A DNA stretch of 64,000 nt from Endomicrobiales bacterium (GCA_016930715.1 JAFGGC010000027.1:1-64000), one strand, 5' to 3'; counted from the first letter of the stretch, positions 18,271 to 28,001 are shown. Made by a program: numbers and translations. Notes: a model not told the origin generated them from the letters alone.

Positions 18271-19038
18271 ATGGTAAAACTGGTTGTCACCGGCGCGGCC
18301 GGAAGAATGGGTTCTTCGATAATCAGGCTTGCGGGAAATGACCCTGCGGTCGAAGTCGTTGGGGCCGTTGAAATCAAGGGCAGCACCGCTCTCGGCACGG
18401 GCAAGCCACCTGTAACGGACGACATCAATAAGGTTATACCCGCGTGTGACGTCGCCGTCGATTTCACGTCTCAGGAAGGCGCGCTTGCGGCCCTGGCGGC
18501 CTGCCTCAAGAATTCGAAAGCGGCGGTCATCGGAACGACCGGAATAAGCGACGCCGGCATCAATGAAATAAAAAACGCCTCGAAGAAAATACCCGTTGTT
18601 TTTTCGCCGAACATGTCCGTGGGAGTCAACGTCCTTTTTAAAATAACGGAAGATACCGCGAAGCTTCTGTCCGGATACGACGTCGAAATACTGGAGCTAC
18701 ACCACAACCAGAAGAAGGACGCCCCGTCCGGAACGGCCGCGAAACTCCTGGATGTTATCGCGAAGGTACTGGGACGCGACCCGAAGAAGGCCGGCATTTA
18801 CGGCCGGCAGGGAATAGCCGGGGCGAGAACGAAGAACGAGATAGGTGTTCACGCGGTGCGCGCGGGCGATATCGTCGGCGAGCACACGGTGTATTTCGCG
18901 GGCCCGTGCGAAAGGATAGAGCTCACTCACAGGGCGCAGTCGCGCGACGCGCTGGCCCGGGGAGCTCTTGTAGCCGCCAAGTGGGTCGCGGGCAAGGCCC
19001 CGGGGCTTTACACTATGCAGGACGTCCTCGGTATATGA
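18271..19038 (+). CDS. dapB: 4-hydroxy-tetrahydrodipicolinate reductase
   Basis: 255 residues. The NAD(P) loop VVTGAAGRMGSSIIR opens the protein, and ILELHHNQKKDAPSGTA is the active-site signature. IGVHAVRAGDIVGEHTV is the C-terminal family motif. It follows dapA by 15 bp, completing lysA-dapF-dapA-dapB. The middle steps of the DAP route (for example dapL or dapD/C/E) are not in this window. Confidence 0.94.
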   Translation: MVKLVVTGAAGRMGSSIIRLAGNDPAVEVVGAVEIKGSTALGTGKPPVTDDINKVIPACDVAVDFTSQEGALAALAACLKNSKAAVIGTTGISDAGINEIKNASKKIPVVFSPNMSVGVNVLFKITEDTAKLLSGYDVEILELHHNQKKDAPSGTAAKLLDVIAKVLGRDPKKAGIYGRQGIAGARTKNEIGVHAVRAGDIVGEHTVYFAGPCERIELTHRAQSRDALARGALVAAKWVAGKAPGLYTMQDVLGI

Positions 19039-19083
19039 TAGACTGGCCGAAACCGCCCGAGGGAGGGCGGGATTGGTTCAATA

Positions 19084-20016
19084 ATGCGCGCAAAAATAAT
19101 CCTGCTTGCATTGCTCCTCCTTCCCCTCTTTTTTTTCAGGGTACCGGCACATTCCCGCTCCATATTCCAAAAACAATTCGATAACAACCACGAGCTCGAG
19201 TTCGAGATTGACATGTATTACTCCGCCCTCGATTACTTCATTCCGCTGACGGAAAGGAGCATCCCGTTCGTCGACGAGGACAATGAACTGAAAATCTACA
19301 GGCACCTTTTCCTCTCGCCCGTGCCGCGCTTCGTGGTCCTGGAAGTGAGCGCGAACCCGCTTCCGCTTTTGGGAGTCTACGTGAGAAAAGAGCATTACGA
19401 TCTCTACAGGCGGGCCGATATCTCGGAAAACGCCAATGTCATCAAGGCGGTCTGCGCGGGTTTTGAGGAGCCGTGGGCGGCGTCGGTCTTTTTCGGCAAC
19501 GTGATAAGTTTCAGGCCGAAAGGGGAGAAGATCTCCGAAGGAAAGGGGTTTGCCGGTTTTCTTGCCAGTGCCGGCAATTATCACATCAAGGATAACCAGA
19601 CCATAAATGACGACTGGCACGAGCTTGAGCTGAAGGTCAAGGGCGACAGGATAGTTCCCGAAAACAAGATTAACTGGAGTTTCAGGGTGGGAATGAAAAA
19701 TCACGATAACCCGAACATAAAGGATGTTTTCTACTTTGCGCTCCGGCGCGACAGGATAGATTTCGACGACTACAGCATGTCGATATTTAAAAACAGCGGG
19801 GTCGAATACGTGTTCGACGTGGCAAATGATTCAAAAAAAATAATAAGGCACTTTTTCAGGATAAGCAAGAAAGTGCCCCTCAAAGGGACGCGCGTGGCGC
19901 TGAGCGTCAATACCGGTTTTATCTGGGAAGGCGAAGAAAAATATACGGGGCCCCTCAAAAGGACAGGGGAGGTTTCCGCTTTTCAGTTCGTCCTGCAGCC
20001 GAACCTGGAGTTCTGA
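19084..20016 (+). CDS. Exported protein of unknown family
   Basis: 310 residues; I do not recognise the family. It starts with a clear signal peptide (IILLALLLLPLFFFRVPAHS) and the rest is rich in short alternating hydrophobic/polar segments consistent with beta structure. SPVPRFVVLEVSANPLPLLG and the closing VSAFQFVLQPNLEF are compatible with a periplasmic or outer-membrane beta protein. It abuts the next gene (ATG at 20016 overlapping its stop) and is 45 bp after dapB, so it probably belongs with the GIDE/LemA pair. Confidence 0.6.
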   Translation: MRAKIILLALLLLPLFFFRVPAHSRSIFQKQFDNNHELEFEIDMYYSALDYFIPLTERSIPFVDEDNELKIYRHLFLSPVPRFVVLEVSANPLPLLGVYVRKEHYDLYRRADISENANVIKAVCAGFEEPWAASVFFGNVISFRPKGEKISEGKGFAGFLASAGNYHIKDNQTINDDWHELELKVKGDRIVPENKINWSFRVGMKNHDNPNIKDVFYFALRRDRIDFDDYSMSIFKNSGVEYVFDVANDSKKIIRHFFRISKKVPLKGTRVALSVNTGFIWEGEEKYTGPLKRTGEVSAFQFVLQPNLEF

Positions 20017-21026
20017 TGAGATTTGATTTCTATTTTTCGCTTCACAACGCAAGAAAGAGGAAATGGTTGGTTTTCCTGCCGTTGGCTGTTGTCGCCGCGG
20101 CGTTGTTTTTGAGGTTCTGCGGGGTCACGAGCGGTAGTTTTGAAAAAGACATCGGCTTTTTGTGCGATATCTGCGGGGTGTCGGCGGGATTTTATTTCCT
20201 CTATTTCGGTTTCATCGCTTTTAAGAAAAAAACGCTGATAGAAAACACTCCGACGTCAAAGATACGTTCGGTCGCGATGGGGTTGTGCGAAGTAAGCGGG
20301 ACCGCGCGCGAAAAAAGCCCGTTAAAAAGCAAGATAACCTATGCGGACTGCGTCCTCTACAAATTCCTGATAGAAAGGGAGGTAAGGAGCTCGCGCGGCA
20401 GGAGAAGCTGGGTCACCATAAGCAGCGGGGTTTCCACGCACTATTTTTACATCGATGATGGAACAGGGAAGATCCTGGTTGACCCTCTTGACGCGGAACT
20501 GATGATGGAGCCGGACTACCGCCATGTCGACATATCGCACGGTGTCAAGACGCGCTACACCGAATGGTATATCGGGAACGGCGATCCCGTCTATGTGATC
20601 GGATGCGTGGGCAAATTCAGGGATTGCGTGTCCGACAGGAAAGACCGTTTGATAGCAAAAATAAAGAAAGTGAAATCCGACAAGCAGAAAATGAAAACGT
20701 TCGACACGAATGAGGACGGGATTATCAGCGCGGAGGAATGGGACCATGCCCGGGAGCGGATCGAGGAGGAATTCTTGAAGGAAGAGCTCGAGCGTCCGCA
20801 GGAGATGGACGTCGATGACATCGTAATTTCCAAGGGCGCGCACGACCCCGTGTTTTTGATATCGGACAGAAGCGAAAAGGACGTTTTGGGGAAACTTTCC
20901 CTGATGTGTTATGGGGCTGTTGGCGGAGGCTTCATAATTGTTATAATGATGTGCGCTTCGGCAATTGCCCGCGCGGGTTTTCTGCCGGGGATATTCAGGA
21001 TACCGTGGGAAATATTTTACCGTTAA
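20016..21026 (+). CDS. GIDE-like membrane protein with an EF-hand
   Basis: 336 residues. Two membrane segments near residues 20-35 and 50-68 are followed by a region like the GIDE domain of MUL1-type proteins (IRSVAMGLCEVSGTA, CVLYKFLIEREVRSS, FYIDDGTGKILVDPLDAEL). No RING finger is present, so ubiquitin-ligase activity is not implied. DTNEDGIISAEEWD, near residue 230, is a full EF-hand calcium loop. A last membrane segment ends the chain. GIDE-like proteins often neighbour LemA, as here. The function is unknown. Confidence 0.75.
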   Translation: MRFDFYFSLHNARKRKWLVFLPLAVVAAALFLRFCGVTSGSFEKDIGFLCDICGVSAGFYFLYFGFIAFKKKTLIENTPTSKIRSVAMGLCEVSGTAREKSPLKSKITYADCVLYKFLIEREVRSSRGRRSWVTISSGVSTHYFYIDDGTGKILVDPLDAELMMEPDYRHVDISHGVKTRYTEWYIGNGDPVYVIGCVGKFRDCVSDRKDRLIAKIKKVKSDKQKMKTFDTNEDGIISAEEWDHARERIEEEFLKEELERPQEMDVDDIVISKGAHDPVFLISDRSEKDVLGKLSLMCYGAVGGGFIIVIMMCASAIARAGFLPGIFRIPWEIFYR

Positions 21027-21039
21027 AAAAGGAGGAGCT

Positions 21040-21615
21040 ATGGGAGTTTTTCTGCTGGTTCTTGTGTTTTTAGGTCTTGGCGCCGCGATTGTCGCCGTGT
21101 ACGGAGTCGGCCTTTACAACAGCCTCATACGCATTAAAGTCAATACCGAAAAGTCCTGGGCCAATATCGAGGTTCTACTCAAACAGAGATACGACGAAAT
21201 ACCGAAGCTCGTGAAGGTCTGCGAGGGCTACATGAAATACGAAAGGGAGACTCTTGAAAAAATAACTCAGGCGAGGAGCCAGTTTCTTTCCGCTAAGACA
21301 CCCCAGGACATGGCGAAGGCGGATTCGAACCTTGCCGGGGCCCTGAAAACCCTTTTCGCGGTTTCGGAAAACTATCCCGAACTTAAAGCGAACAACAATT
21401 TCAGGCAGCTCCAGGACAGGATAAGCTACCTTGAGAACCAGATAGCCGACCGGCGCGAGTTTTACAACGATTCCGTCGCGGTCTACAACACAAGGATCAA
21501 CCAGGTGCCGGAGCTGTTCGTGGCAAGGATGCTCAACTATCAGGAAAAAGGAATGTACAAAGTTCCAGCAGCCGAAAGGTCATCACCCGAAATAAAGTTC
21601 GATTTCCCGAAATAA
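21040..21615 (+). CDS. lemA: LemA family protein
   Basis: GGAGGAG (21031-21037) sets the start at ATG 21040 rather than an upstream in-frame ATG, giving 191 residues. One N-terminal membrane helix (LLVLVFLGLGAAIVAVYGVG) is followed by the LemA core: YNSLIRIKVNTEKSWANIE, LLKQRYDEIPKLVKVCEGYM, and 'YFNDSVAVYNTRI'-like YNDSVAVYNTRINQVPELF. LemA proteins are widespread, membrane-anchored helical bundles of unsettled role. Confidence 0.92.
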   Translation: MGVFLLVLVFLGLGAAIVAVYGVGLYNSLIRIKVNTEKSWANIEVLLKQRYDEIPKLVKVCEGYMKYERETLEKITQARSQFLSAKTPQDMAKADSNLAGALKTLFAVSENYPELKANNNFRQLQDRISYLENQIADRREFYNDSVAVYNTRINQVPELFVARMLNYQEKGMYKVPAAERSSPEIKFDFPK

Positions 21616-21930
21616 AGAAGTGTCCGATTGCTGCAGGAAGCCAAGGGCGACGGCTAGTCGAAATTAAGGAAATGGCCGGTTTGTCCAGCAACAGCGGTGT
21701 TAACCCCTCCCGATAACGCAATATGTCGCGTCAATGACGGCATTCCAGCAGTTCCTTTAGCCATCGTTTCGTTCTTAACGGTATTCACAGAGAAAAAAAC
21801 GCTTTCGAGGCAGAATTCGCGGTAAAAACGCTGGTATGGCGCACCCCGCATTTTTAAGTGTATTTGAAACCGGAAACAGCCGCAGGCGCTATAGAGTTTT
21901 TGTGAATGAAGTGAACAACTATGAAAATTC
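21616..21930. other. Gene-free stretch downstream of lemA
   Basis: No convincing gene. A minus-strand frame at 21654-21851 could encode 65 residues, but it lacks a ribosome site and resembles nothing I know. Composition shifts toward AT near 21860. It may contain a decayed gene or an unrecognised RNA. Confidence 0.4.
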
Positions 21931-21958
21931 TTGACATTTGTTTCAAATATGATATAAT
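21931..21958 (+). promoter_or_regulatory. Strong sigma70-type promoter of the chemosensory operon
   Basis: Consensus TTGACA (21931-21936) and consensus TATAAT (21953-21958) are 16 bp apart. It is the only good promoter seen upstream of the 15-gene che cluster. Confidence 0.8.
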
Positions 21959-21964
21959 AATTCG

Positions 21965-22281
21965 AAAGAATTCGCCGGTCATAGGATTTTTAGGCAAAAA
22001 GCCAAAATATAGATACTTAAAAGCAAAATAAAATAAAATTTGGCAAAAACTGGCTAATAGAAGCATTTGCCCGATTGAAAGACACTTCGTGTTTTATTTC
22101 AGGCAAGGGATGAGTGCTCAATATACTGTGGATATGGGGTCTATGAAGCCAAATGGATCTTCCGACGGGATGTGTACGGTCAGCGGGGGTGCTGGCGCCC
22201 GTTTTCATTTCGTTTCAAACATCTCAAATAGCATAAAAAAATTGTCGGTTGAATGTGTTTTTCCAGGCGGAGGAGACAAAA
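21965..22281 (+). promoter_or_regulatory. Long structured 5' leader of the chemosensory operon
   Basis: About 315 nt separate the promoter from cheW. The leader can form several hairpins: GGCAAAAAGCC (21993-22003), GGCAAA with TTTGCC (near 22041-22073), GACAC-TTC-GTGTT (about 22080-22092), and a GC-rich hairpin near 22180-22200 (GGGTGCTGGCGCCC). It matches no riboswitch I know. A short frame from ATG 22110 to 22304 overlaps cheW but has poor coding signals. Confidence 0.45.
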
Positions 22282-22779
22282 ATGCCTACGGCGCAAAGCA
22301 CTAGTCAACAGCTTGTCGTTTTTGACCTGGCAAACGAAGAATACGGGATAGCCATCACTCAGGTGCAGGAGATTATACGCCACTCGGACATAACGAGGAT
22401 ACCGGGGATGCCGAATTTTATCGAAGGCGTTATCAACCTGCGCGGCAGGATAATACCAGTTATCGATTTAAGAAAGCGTTTCGGGCTGGACCTGAAGGCC
22501 GTTTCTGAAGAAACGCGGATTGTCGTTGCGGACGCGGGAGACCAGACCATAGGCCTTGTGGTGGACAGCGTTTCAGAGGTCATTAATCTTACCAAAGACC
22601 AGATAGACCCCATACCCCCGACCATTTCAGCCATAGACGCGGATTATCTTTCGGGTGTCGGAAAGCTCGAGAAAAGGATCGTGGTTCTTCTCGACCTGGC
22701 TAAGCTTCTCGGCGATCTCGAGCGGGCGGCGCTTCTTGAGCTCAGCAAAAAGGAAAAACCCGGAGGTCACGGTGAGTAA
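22282..22779 (+). CDS. cheW: CheW chemotaxis coupling protein
   Basis: GGCGGAGGAG (22267-22276) fixes the start at ATG 22282, giving 165 residues. The CheW fold is plain: LVVFDLANEEYGIAITQVQEI, IPGMPNFIEGVINLRGRIIP, VIDLRKRFGL and ADAGDQTIGLVVDSVSEV. It links the receptor arrays to CheA. The C-terminus carries a short charged tail. It opens the operon and its stop overlaps the next gene's GTG start. Confidence 0.94.
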   Translation: MPTAQSTSQQLVVFDLANEEYGIAITQVQEIIRHSDITRIPGMPNFIEGVINLRGRIIPVIDLRKRFGLDLKAVSEETRIVVADAGDQTIGLVVDSVSEVINLTKDQIDPIPPTISAIDADYLSGVGKLEKRIVVLLDLAKLLGDLERAALLELSKKEKPGGHGE

Positions 22780-23713
22780 AAATTGTAATTCCATGAATAA
22801 TAAAAAACTATACGCTGTTATGGCGGTTGTTTTTGCTTTTATGGTTTTCGCGCGAACAATGGCGTCTGCGGAATCGGTGGCAGTGATCCTGTCTTCCGGA
22901 GGAGAATCGTTCAAAGAGGCCCTTGAGGGTTTTAAAACGGTTTTAAAAGCCAAGAACCCCGGGATCGCCATAAATGAGATGAGTCTTCAGGGGGCGGATT
23001 CTGCGGGCGTTGTGGAAAAAGCGGTTGCTTCGAATCCGAAGGTTATTTTCACCATAGGATCGGAGGCGGCGAAGGCTGCAACCTCGCAATCAGGAGGGAT
23101 ACCTGTCGTTTTTTGCATGGTTTTCAACGCCGCCGGCATGGCAGGCCCTACCGCGACCGGAGTGTCGCTGGATATCCCCGCTAACATGCGGCTTAGCGGC
23201 ATAAAGAAGATACTTCCATCCGCTAAAAAAGCAGGTATTATTTATTCCGCGAACACAGAGGACTTTTTTAGCGAGTTTAACGCTTCGGCGAAATCAATGG
23301 GGATACAGGTGTCCGGAAAGAAGATAGGATCAGACGCCGAATTTCCGGGGGCGCTGAAGGAGGTCACGTCCGGTATAGATTTTTTTATGATGGTGGTCGA
23401 TTTGAAGATATATTTCAGCCAGACTATCAAATTTCTTCTTCTTGAGAGCTTGAAGAATAAGTTCCCGGTGATAGGACTTTCGTCATTCTACACGAAGGCC
23501 GGGGCATTGGCTTCGTTTGACTGCGACTATGCGGACATAGGAAAGCAGTCGGGCGAACTGGTGTCGAGGATTATCGGAGGCGAGAACCCCGGATCGATCA
23601 AACCCGCAAGGCCAAAAAAGATAAAAACTTCGGTCAATGTTTTGGTCGCGGAAAAAATGGGCATAACTATACCCTCGGAAGCTCTGAATGACGCCTCGGA
23701 AGTAATAAAGTAG
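22772..23713 (+). CDS. ABC-type substrate-binding protein (PF04392-like), copy 1
   Basis: The GTG at 22772 is the likely start: GGAGG lies 5 bases upstream (22762-22766) and it overlaps the cheW stop; an ATG at 22793 is the alternative. The product, 313 residues, has a signal peptide (LYAVMAVVFAFMVFARTMASA). The two-lobed family pattern is visible in AVILSSGGESFKEALEGF, VIFTIGSEAAKAA, GVSLDIPANMRL and GIIYSANTED. No permease or ATPase is nearby, and it sits between cheW and the MCP, so it more likely feeds ligand information to the receptor than to transport. Confidence 0.85.
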   Translation: MSKNCNSMNNKKLYAVMAVVFAFMVFARTMASAESVAVILSSGGESFKEALEGFKTVLKAKNPGIAINEMSLQGADSAGVVEKAVASNPKVIFTIGSEAAKAATSQSGGIPVVFCMVFNAAGMAGPTATGVSLDIPANMRLSGIKKILPSAKKAGIIYSANTEDFFSEFNASAKSMGIQVSGKKIGSDAEFPGALKEVTSGIDFFMMVVDLKIYFSQTIKFLLLESLKNKFPVIGLSSFYTKAGALASFDCDYADIGKQSGELVSRIIGGENPGSIKPARPKKIKTSVNVLVAEKMGITIPSEALNDASEVIK

Positions 23714-23737
23714 AGGTAAAGAGCAAGACGGAAAAAA

Positions 23738-24667
23738 ATGAAAAAAGCCACCATTCCGATGAAATGCGCCCTGCCGCTCTCCCTGTTGTTTTTTTTCCCG
23801 GCACTTTCCTTTTGTCTTCCTCAAAATCTCAGCGTTTCCGTTGTTGTGACCGCAAATATGGACTTCGCAAAGCAGGCGATCGTCGGAATAGAAAGAGCTT
23901 TTATTGAACAGGGCGTGAAAGCCGACATCGAAGAGTATTACGTGGCTTCAGGCAAAGAGGTTGAAGTTCTTGCTCAGATCGCGGAACAAAAACCTGCCGT
24001 TATATTTGCAATGGGAGAACAATCGCTGAATGTCGTAAAGGCAGAAATCGACAATATCCCGATAGTGGCGTTCATGATATTCGGGCTCGAACAGAATAAG
24101 CCAAATCTTACCGGTGTTACTCTGGGCGTGCCGGCCGAGATGAAGCTCAGGATGATTAAAAAAGCGATGCCCGGCGTGAAAAAGATAGGGTTTGTGTATT
24201 CCGAAAAATCAGAGAGGTCCTACCGGGATCTGTCCGAAAACATACCGAAATTCGGGTTGAAGGCGATCAGCAAGAGAATCGAAAGCGAGGCGGAATTTCC
24301 TTCGGCGCTGGCTTCGGTTTTAAGCGAAGCTGATTGTTTCCTGATTGTTTTCGATGCAAAGATCTATTTCCTCCAGTCCTTGAAATATTTGCTTCTGGAA
24401 GGTCTTAAAAATAAAGTCCCGATTGTGGGGCTTTCGAATAACTATACAAGAGCGGGTGCCGTGCTTTCGGTTGAATGCGATTATGTGGACCTCGGCTGGC
24501 AGGCCGGCGGTGTCGCCCTGCGAGTGATTGGCGGGGAACAGCCTTCTTCGATAATGCCGCTGAAGCCGCGCAAGATTAATTATTCCGTTAACAAGATATC
24601 CGCCAGCAGGATCGGGCTTTTGTTTTCTCCGGAAGTTTTAAAAGGCGCCGGAGAAGTGTTCGAGTGA
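23738..24667 (+). CDS. ABC-type substrate-binding protein (PF04392-like), copy 2
   Basis: 309 residues, a diverged paralogue of the preceding gene along its whole length. Compare GLSNNYTRAGAVLSVECDYV here with GLSSFYTKAGALASFDCDYA there, and the shared R-(V/I)-IGGE-x-P near the end. A signal peptide (ALPLSLLFFFPALSFC) marks export. It again lacks transporter partners and lies 27 bp upstream of the MCP gene. The duplicated pair suggests two ligands or a heterodimer. Confidence 0.85.
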   Translation: MKKATIPMKCALPLSLLFFFPALSFCLPQNLSVSVVVTANMDFAKQAIVGIERAFIEQGVKADIEEYYVASGKEVEVLAQIAEQKPAVIFAMGEQSLNVVKAEIDNIPIVAFMIFGLEQNKPNLTGVTLGVPAEMKLRMIKKAMPGVKKIGFVYSEKSERSYRDLSENIPKFGLKAISKRIESEAEFPSALASVLSEADCFLIVFDAKIYFLQSLKYLLLEGLKNKVPIVGLSNNYTRAGAVLSVECDYVDLGWQAGGVALRVIGGEQPSSIMPLKPRKINYSVNKISASRIGLLFSPEVLKGAGEVFE

Positions 24668-24694
24668 TGACAAAGATTTCTAAAGGAGGCAGAA

Positions 24695-26656
24695 ATGCTG
24701 AATCTGTTTGTGGGCAATTCTATTAAACAGAGGATCATCAGATACTTTCTTGCAATCGTGTTTTTTGTGGTGCTTGTCAACACAATTCTTACGGTCACGA
24801 AAACGGAAAGTGTTTTGAAGAACGCCCAGGAGGACAAAGCTACCAATGTTACCAAAAACCTTGCGGTCGCCTGCAGCGACCCGATGATGTCTATTGCCTA
24901 CGCCGATCCAATGATGTCGGGCGAATCCGACAGATTGACGAAAAATCTTGAAGAAGTCAAAAAAAGCGACCAGGGAGTGGTGTACGTCATACTTACGTCC
25001 AACGACGGCAAATGTGTAGCGTCTTCCCAGTCCGAATTCAGGGATAGATACCTGAACAGCACCGATTACGAAAAAAAGGTGCTTGAAGCGAAGGAATTCA
25101 TGATAGCTAAGAATCCCGAAGGGAAAAGCGATTTCGAGGCCGTAATGCCCGTTGTCGCCGCAAGCCAGAAAATGGGGGTTTTGCGCATAGGATACACCAC
25201 GAAGTACATAACGTCTACAGTCGTTGGCGTGGCGGTCCTGATAGTTTTCATAGGGATTCTGCTTTTCGCGGGCGGGAGTTTCATTTTCTACGTGATGGTC
25301 GAGAAGGGAATAATAACGCCCCTGAACCAGGTTATGGTAGTCGCGCAAAAAATAGCGGAAGGGAATCTTTCCCAGCAAAAGATCGGGGTCGTCAGCAAGG
25401 ACGAAATCGGGAGGCTTGCTGATATTTTCAACAATATGATCGATCAATTGAGGGAACTGGTAACAAGGGCCGAGTTCATCGCCAACGGCATTATCGGAGC
25501 CGACGCGGTGGAGGAAAAGCTTGAAAAAGGCCTGTCGCTCAGCGCGGCGAGTTCGTACGAAGAAGAGGCAAAGGGCGACCTTTCAATAGCGTTCGGCAAG
25601 ATGCAGGCAGAATTGAGGAAACTGACCATACAGGCCAGAAGGATATCGACGGACGACCTCAACAATCCGGTGCTGGACGAAAAGATAATAGGGGAATTAG
25701 GGGAAGCTTTCAATCAAATGACGTACAACCTGAAAGAGCTTGCGAAAGTGGCCGAGAGGATAGCAAGCAACGACCTTACGGCAAGCGTCGTTATACATTC
25801 GCAAAAAGACGTGCTCGCAAACGCCTTTTACAAAATGGTCACGAACCTCAAAAACCTGATAGGCATAGTGGTTCAGCTCGCCAACACGACACATAATTCG
25901 GCGAGCGCGATGGCCGAAACCACGAAACAGGTCAATCAGACAATGGACCAAGTCCAGAATTCGATCCAGCAGATAGCTTCCGCCACCAATCAGGTTGCGA
26001 AAAGCACTCAGGAAATATCGATACTTATGAGGAACGCCAGCAGCGCCGTTTCGACGGGAAGCGATAATATCAATAAGGTCATAGACAAGTTCGGCTCAGT
26101 CCAGACGACCATAGAGAACACCGGGATGTCGATAAACAAGCTTGAACAGAGGTCGCAGGAAATATCAGAGATAGTGGGTCTCATAACGAAAATCGCCGAT
26201 CAGACGAACCTCCTGGCCCTTAACGCGGCCATCGAGGCCGCCAGGGCGGGAGAGGCGGGCAGAGGGTTCGCCGTTGTTGCGGACGAGGTGAGAAAGCTCG
26301 CCGAATCCTCAGGCAGTTCTGCCGAAAAGATATCGCAGATAATCAAGGAAATACAGACCGATATGACCGGCGTCGTTTCATCGAGCCAGAACTCGCTTGA
26401 AGAAGCGAAAGTAGTGCTCGACCTGGCTAACAGGATGCAGGAAGGGTACAAGGACATCGTCGATTCCATTAAAGCGATGAGTCAGCAGGTGGAACAGATA
26501 GCGGCGATCTCGGAAGAGACGGCGGCTTCGGCGGAAGAAATAACCGCAGGCGCGGAGGAGCAGACCGCCGCCGTGACCGAAATCGCGAATAATTCCAAGA
26601 TCCTGGTCGATCAAGTGAATAAACTTAAAGTTGAAGTAAACAAGTTCAGGCTTTAG
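24695..26656 (+). CDS. Methyl-accepting chemotaxis protein
   Basis: 653 residues. TM1 (about 15-35), a compact periplasmic sensor (about 36-170, with [20 protein letters not shown], single-Cache-like), TM2 (about 172-198), then a HAMP domain. Two further HAMP-like segments follow (around 290-400, for example [20 protein letters not shown]). The signalling tip [20 protein letters not shown] and the following [20 protein letters not shown] are canonical. There is no C-terminal CheR-tethering pentapeptide. It is the only receptor in the locus and probably works with the adjacent binding proteins. Confidence 0.94.
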   Translation: MLNLFVGNSIKQRIIRYFLAIVFFVVLVNTILTVTKTESVLKNAQEDKATNVTKNLAVACSDPMMSIAYADPMMSGESDRLTKNLEEVKKSDQGVVYVILTSNDGKCVASSQSEFRDRYLNSTDYEKKVLEAKEFMIAKNPEGKSDFEAVMPVVAASQKMGVLRIGYTTKYITSTVVGVAVLIVFIGILLFAGGSFIFYVMVEKGIITPLNQVMVVAQKIAEGNLSQQKIGVVSKDEIGRLADIFNNMIDQLRELVTRAEFIANGIIGADAVEEKLEKGLSLSAASSYEEEAKGDLSIAFGKMQAELRKLTIQARRISTDDLNNPVLDEKIIGELGEAFNQMTYNLKELAKVAERIASNDLTASVVIHSQKDVLANAFYKMVTNLKNLIGIVVQLANTTHNSASAMAETTKQVNQTMDQVQNSIQQIASATNQVAKSTQEISILMRNASSAVSTGSDNINKVIDKFGSVQTTIENTGMSINKLEQRSQEISEIVGLITKIADQTNLLALNAAIEAARAGEAGRGFAVVADEVRKLAESSGSSAEKISQIIKEIQTDMTGVVSSSQNSLEEAKVVLDLANRMQEGYKDIVDSIKAMSQQVEQIAAISEETAASAEEITAGAEEQTAAVTEIANNSKILVDQVNKLKVEVNKFRL

Positions 26657-26684
26657 GGCGCGGGGGATGCATAATTTTCAATAG

Positions 26685-27608
26685 ATGAATACAACCGAGA
26701 AAGACAAGTGTTTTGGCGAAATACTTGATATAATACACAGGAAGTGCAGGCTTGACTGCCGTCAGTACAATGAATCGTACATAAAAAGACGGCTGAACGC
26801 CAGGATAATGGCTAACAGCCTGAACATTGACGACTATTTCTCCTACATAAAGATACTTGCGACAAGCAATGAAGAATTGAGATGTCTGTACGACGCGCTG
26901 ACGATAAATGTAACCCAGTTTTTCAGGGACAATAAATTCTGGGAACTTATCGCAAAAGACATACTGCCGAAAATGCTCCTTGAAAAGCGCTCAAAAGGCG
27001 AAAAAACCCTCTCGATATGGTCATGCGGGTGTTCTTCGGGCGAAGAGCCGTATTCTCTGGCCATGCTGCTCAGGGAACTGGCAGGTTATAAGAAAGACAT
27101 AAATATTTTTATTACCGGGACTGACATCGATGAGAGGTCCTTGAGCAAGGCGAAGGCCGGGATTTACGACCTGAACGCCCTTAAAAACGTGCCAAAGGAA
27201 TACCTGTTGAAGTATTTCAGGACAGCGAAGAGCGGCGATCAAATAAAATATGAGGTTGACCCGACGATAAGGACTATGGTTCATCTCAAATCGCACAATT
27301 TCCTGAACGAGCCGCCGCCTGCAAGGGAGTTCGATGCGATCTTCTGCCGGAACGTGATGATATACTTCACTCTTCCAGCAAAAGACAAGCTAATGAACAC
27401 GTTTTATGAAACGCTCTCGCATCACGGATGGCTGATGCTGGGAAAATCCGAGGTCCTGTTCACTCTTAAAATGCAGCAGCATTTTTACTTGTATAACGTC
27501 GAAGAGAGGGTTTACAGAAAAGAGAGAAGGCGCAATAAGATGAAGGTTGAAAATGAAAGGCGCAAAAACTGGTGGTGGGGTTACGGTGATGAAAAAAGCA
27601 ATCAATAA
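26685..27608 (+). CDS. cheR: CheR chemoreceptor methyltransferase
   Basis: 307 residues. The N-terminal helical CheR domain (YIKRRLNARIMANSLNIDDY) is followed by the SAM domain: TQFFRDNKFWE, WSCGCSSGEEPYSLAMLL, TGTDIDERSLSKAKAGIY and FCRNVMIYFTLPAKD. It adds methyl groups to receptor glutamates. The C-terminus is a short basic, asparagine-rich tail not usual for CheR. It follows the MCP gene by 28 bp. Confidence 0.94.
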   Translation: MNTTEKDKCFGEILDIIHRKCRLDCRQYNESYIKRRLNARIMANSLNIDDYFSYIKILATSNEELRCLYDALTINVTQFFRDNKFWELIAKDILPKMLLEKRSKGEKTLSIWSCGCSSGEEPYSLAMLLRELAGYKKDINIFITGTDIDERSLSKAKAGIYDLNALKNVPKEYLLKYFRTAKSGDQIKYEVDPTIRTMVHLKSHNFLNEPPPAREFDAIFCRNVMIYFTLPAKDKLMNTFYETLSHHGWLMLGKSEVLFTLKMQQHFYLYNVEERVYRKERRRNKMKVENERRKNWWWGYGDEKSNQ

Positions 27609-27629
27609 ATTCTAACGCGGGAGAAAAAA

Positions 27630-28001
27630 ATGTCCACAATTCTGATCGTCGACGATTCAAAATTCATGAGATTAACGCTGAAGAATTTGATCGAGAAGAG
27701 TTTTTCCGGAGCGCACACGGTGGCCGGGGAAGCGGGCAGCGCAAAGGAAGCCGTGCAGAAATATCAGGAGCTAAAGCCCGATCTTGTTACCATGGATATA
27801 ATAATGCCTGAGGAGTCCGGGCTCGAAGCCGTTAAAAGGATAGTTGCCATTGACGGGAACGCCAAGATAATAATGGTATCGGCCATGGGACAGGAAAAAA
27901 TAGTCGAAGAAGCTATGATGCTCGGCGCCAGATCTTTCATAGTAAAACCCGTGAAAACGGAAGACCTGATAAAGTCAATTGAAAAAGTGATAGGCAGGTA
28001 A
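27630..28001 (+). CDS. cheY: CheY-like single-domain response regulator
   Basis: 123 residues. The acidic pocket (IVDDSKFMR), phosphoacceptor aspartate (VTMDIIMPEESG) and lysine (FIVKPVK) are all present. It has no output domain, consistent with CheY acting on a motor or switch. It lies 3 bp upstream of cheB. Confidence 0.92.
   Translation: MSTILIVDDSKFMRLTLKNLIEKSFSGAHTVAGEAGSAKEAVQKYQELKPDLVTMDIIMPEESGLEAVKRIVAIDGNAKIIMVSAMGQEKIVEEAMMLGARSFIVKPVKTEDLIKSIEKVIGR

Noticed and set aside
21654-21851. Minus-strand 65-residue frame downstream of lemA
   Set aside because: No ribosome site, no recognisable family; at most a remnant.
22110-22304. Small ORF in the che leader
   Set aside because: It overlaps the well-supported cheW start, its ribosome site abuts the ATG and its composition is not gene-like.
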